Made by a program: the position numbers and the translations under genes. From Qipengyuania aurantiaca (GTDB lineage: Bacteria; Pseudomonadota; Alphaproteobacteria; Sphingomonadales; Sphingomonadaceae), in the NCBI RefSeq assembly GCF_019711375.1, contig NZ_CP081295.1, positions 806,001 through 870,000 of the forward strand: a stretch of 64,000 nt of DNA, given 5' to 3'. This document shows, piece after piece, positions 63,234-64,000 of the stretch. The notes beneath the pieces were generated by a model, which was not told the DNA's origin, did not search any database, and saw nothing but the letters and a program-made list of their open reading frames with translations. Positions within the stretch are counted from its first letter, which is position 1. The number at the start of each line of letters is the position of its first letter.

Positions 63234-63328
63234 CGGGTAGGTCTCCTCCTAAGGTTCTTACCAGAAGTCCAGCCCGATGCGCCAGTCGCCAGCGCACGCC
63301 CGAAAGGCCCGCGCTCCACGCCCTTAGC

Positions 63329-64000
63329 CTAGCCGCCCTTGCGGCTGTCCTCTGCGGCGCGCACCACTTCGTCGGGCCAGGTCACTTGCGTCTGAGTCTG
63401 CGGATTGAAGAGATCGCCTTCATAGGTCGCAGCCTCGGCGGCGGCGATTTCCTCTGCGGTCAAGAATTCGCTCGGTTCGAGGGCAAACACATCCAGTCCG
63501 CGCGCGATCTCGGTGGCGTAGATGCGGCCGTTGTACCAATAGGCGGACCAATAGCCGCCGGTAATCAACTGGTCCTCATCCACCGGACCGCGGTCGAAAT
63601 AGGCGATTTCGAAGGGGTTGGTGGCGTCGGTGAAGTCGATCACCGAAATGCCGCCTTGGTACCACGCCTGCACGAAGATATCGCGCCCCGGTACGGGAAT
63701 GATCGAGCCGTTGTGCGCGACGCAGTTCTCCTTGTCGCCCTGCGGTGCCGGCAGCTTGTACATGCCGCGGTATTCGAGCTTGCCGTCCTCGATGGCGTAG
63801 AACGCATCCGCCCCCCAGTTCGTGGGATCGCCCGCCTGGCAGCGCGGACGTCCGCCCCCGCCCCATTCGTCGGTGAAGAGCACCTTGGTGCCGTCGTTGT
63901 TGAAGGTGGCCGAGTGCCAATAGGCGAATCCCTTGTCGGTCACATCATCGATGCGGGTGGGCTTCAGCGGATCGGAAATGTCGAGGATGATCCCGTTGCC
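63329..64000 (-). CDS. LVIVD-repeat protein, 5' part outside the window
   Basis: The frame is open to the right edge, so only the C-terminal 223 residues are seen. It is made of beta-propeller-type LVIVD repeats: GNGIILDISDPLKPTRIDDV, GISVIDFTDATNPFEIAYFD and LDVFALEPSEF. Tryptophan, His and Asp are frequent (AYWHSATFNNDGTKVLFTDE, NCVAHNGSIIPVPGR). Proteins of this kind are usually exported; the signal peptide would be outside the window. Function unknown. The tail is acidic and ends EDSRKGG. It follows the DUF411 gene's upstream region on the same strand, 95 bases away. Confidence 0.8.
   Translation of the reverse strand, partial: GNGIILDISDPLKPTRIDDVTDKGFAYWHSATFNNDGTKVLFTDEWGGGGRPRCQAGDPTNWGADAFYAIEDGKLEYRGMYKLPAPQGDKENCVAHNGSIIPVPGRDIFVQAWYQGGISVIDFTDATNPFEIAYFDRGPVDEDQLITGGYWSAYWYNGRIYATEIARGLDVFALEPSEFLTAEEIAAAEAATYEGDLFNPQTQTQVTWPDEVVRAAEDSRKGG

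Overview
The window is a chromosomal segment of a G+C-rich alphaproteobacterium. The gene content (DUF2312/GapR-DUF1244-pyk neighbourhood, DUF2975 with a YozG-like regulator, a sphingomonad-style Tad locus, a LapA-type adhesin cluster, PagL) points to Sphingomonadales, most likely Erythrobacteraceae (Erythrobacter, Qipengyuania or Altererythrobacter-like). This is inference from families; no 16S gene is present.

Layout. 1-2500: the right end of a lower-G+C integrative island with a tyrosine recombinase resembling GmtZ and an unknown companion protein in the place of GmtX. The island sits inside the host gapR gene. The native gapR is cut after codon 42 (2498-2626), and the island carries a complete, divergent gapR at its edge (2142-2399). 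2709-10571: DUF1244, pyruvate kinase, a SulP transporter, glutamyl-tRNA synthetase, a lipoprotein and a membrane GGDEF-EAL protein. 10652-19278: rpoC and rpoB on the minus strand. 19644-22435: an exported PPP-type phosphatase, a CotH-like exported protein and a DUF4956 membrane protein. 22509-23811: a small operon of a 42-aa peptide, DUF2975 and an XRE regulator behind palindromic operator candidates, then a small lipoprotein. 24129-25106: rplJ-rplL on the plus strand, separated from rpoBC and pointing the other way.

25251-43718: PagL, a LapG-like protease and a six-gene minus-strand operon. The operon encodes a 3377-residue Ig/VCBS-repeat adhesin with an N-terminal retention module and a Pro-Ala-Ala-Gly site, an OmpA-like protein, TolC, a type I secretion ABC transporter, a SleB-type cell-wall hydrolase and an HlyD adaptor. 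Together they form a surface-adhesion system in which the protease could release the adhesin. No LapD is seen here.

43719-57384: an 845-bp gene-free region, then a complete Tad/Flp pilus locus (flp, cpaB, cpaC, lipoprotein, tadG, two tadE-like genes, cpaE, cpaF, tadB, tadC, TPR lipoprotein, cpaA, unknown), closed by a convergent PilZ-HTH fusion gene. Adhesin and pilus loci lie back to back, and the window also holds a GGDEF-EAL enzyme and a PilZ protein, which suggests a c-di-GMP-linked attachment region. 57727-64000: a small membrane protein, a MATE transporter, an MscS channel, groES-groEL with a CIRCE operator, a DUF411 protein, and an LVIVD-repeat protein cut by the right edge.
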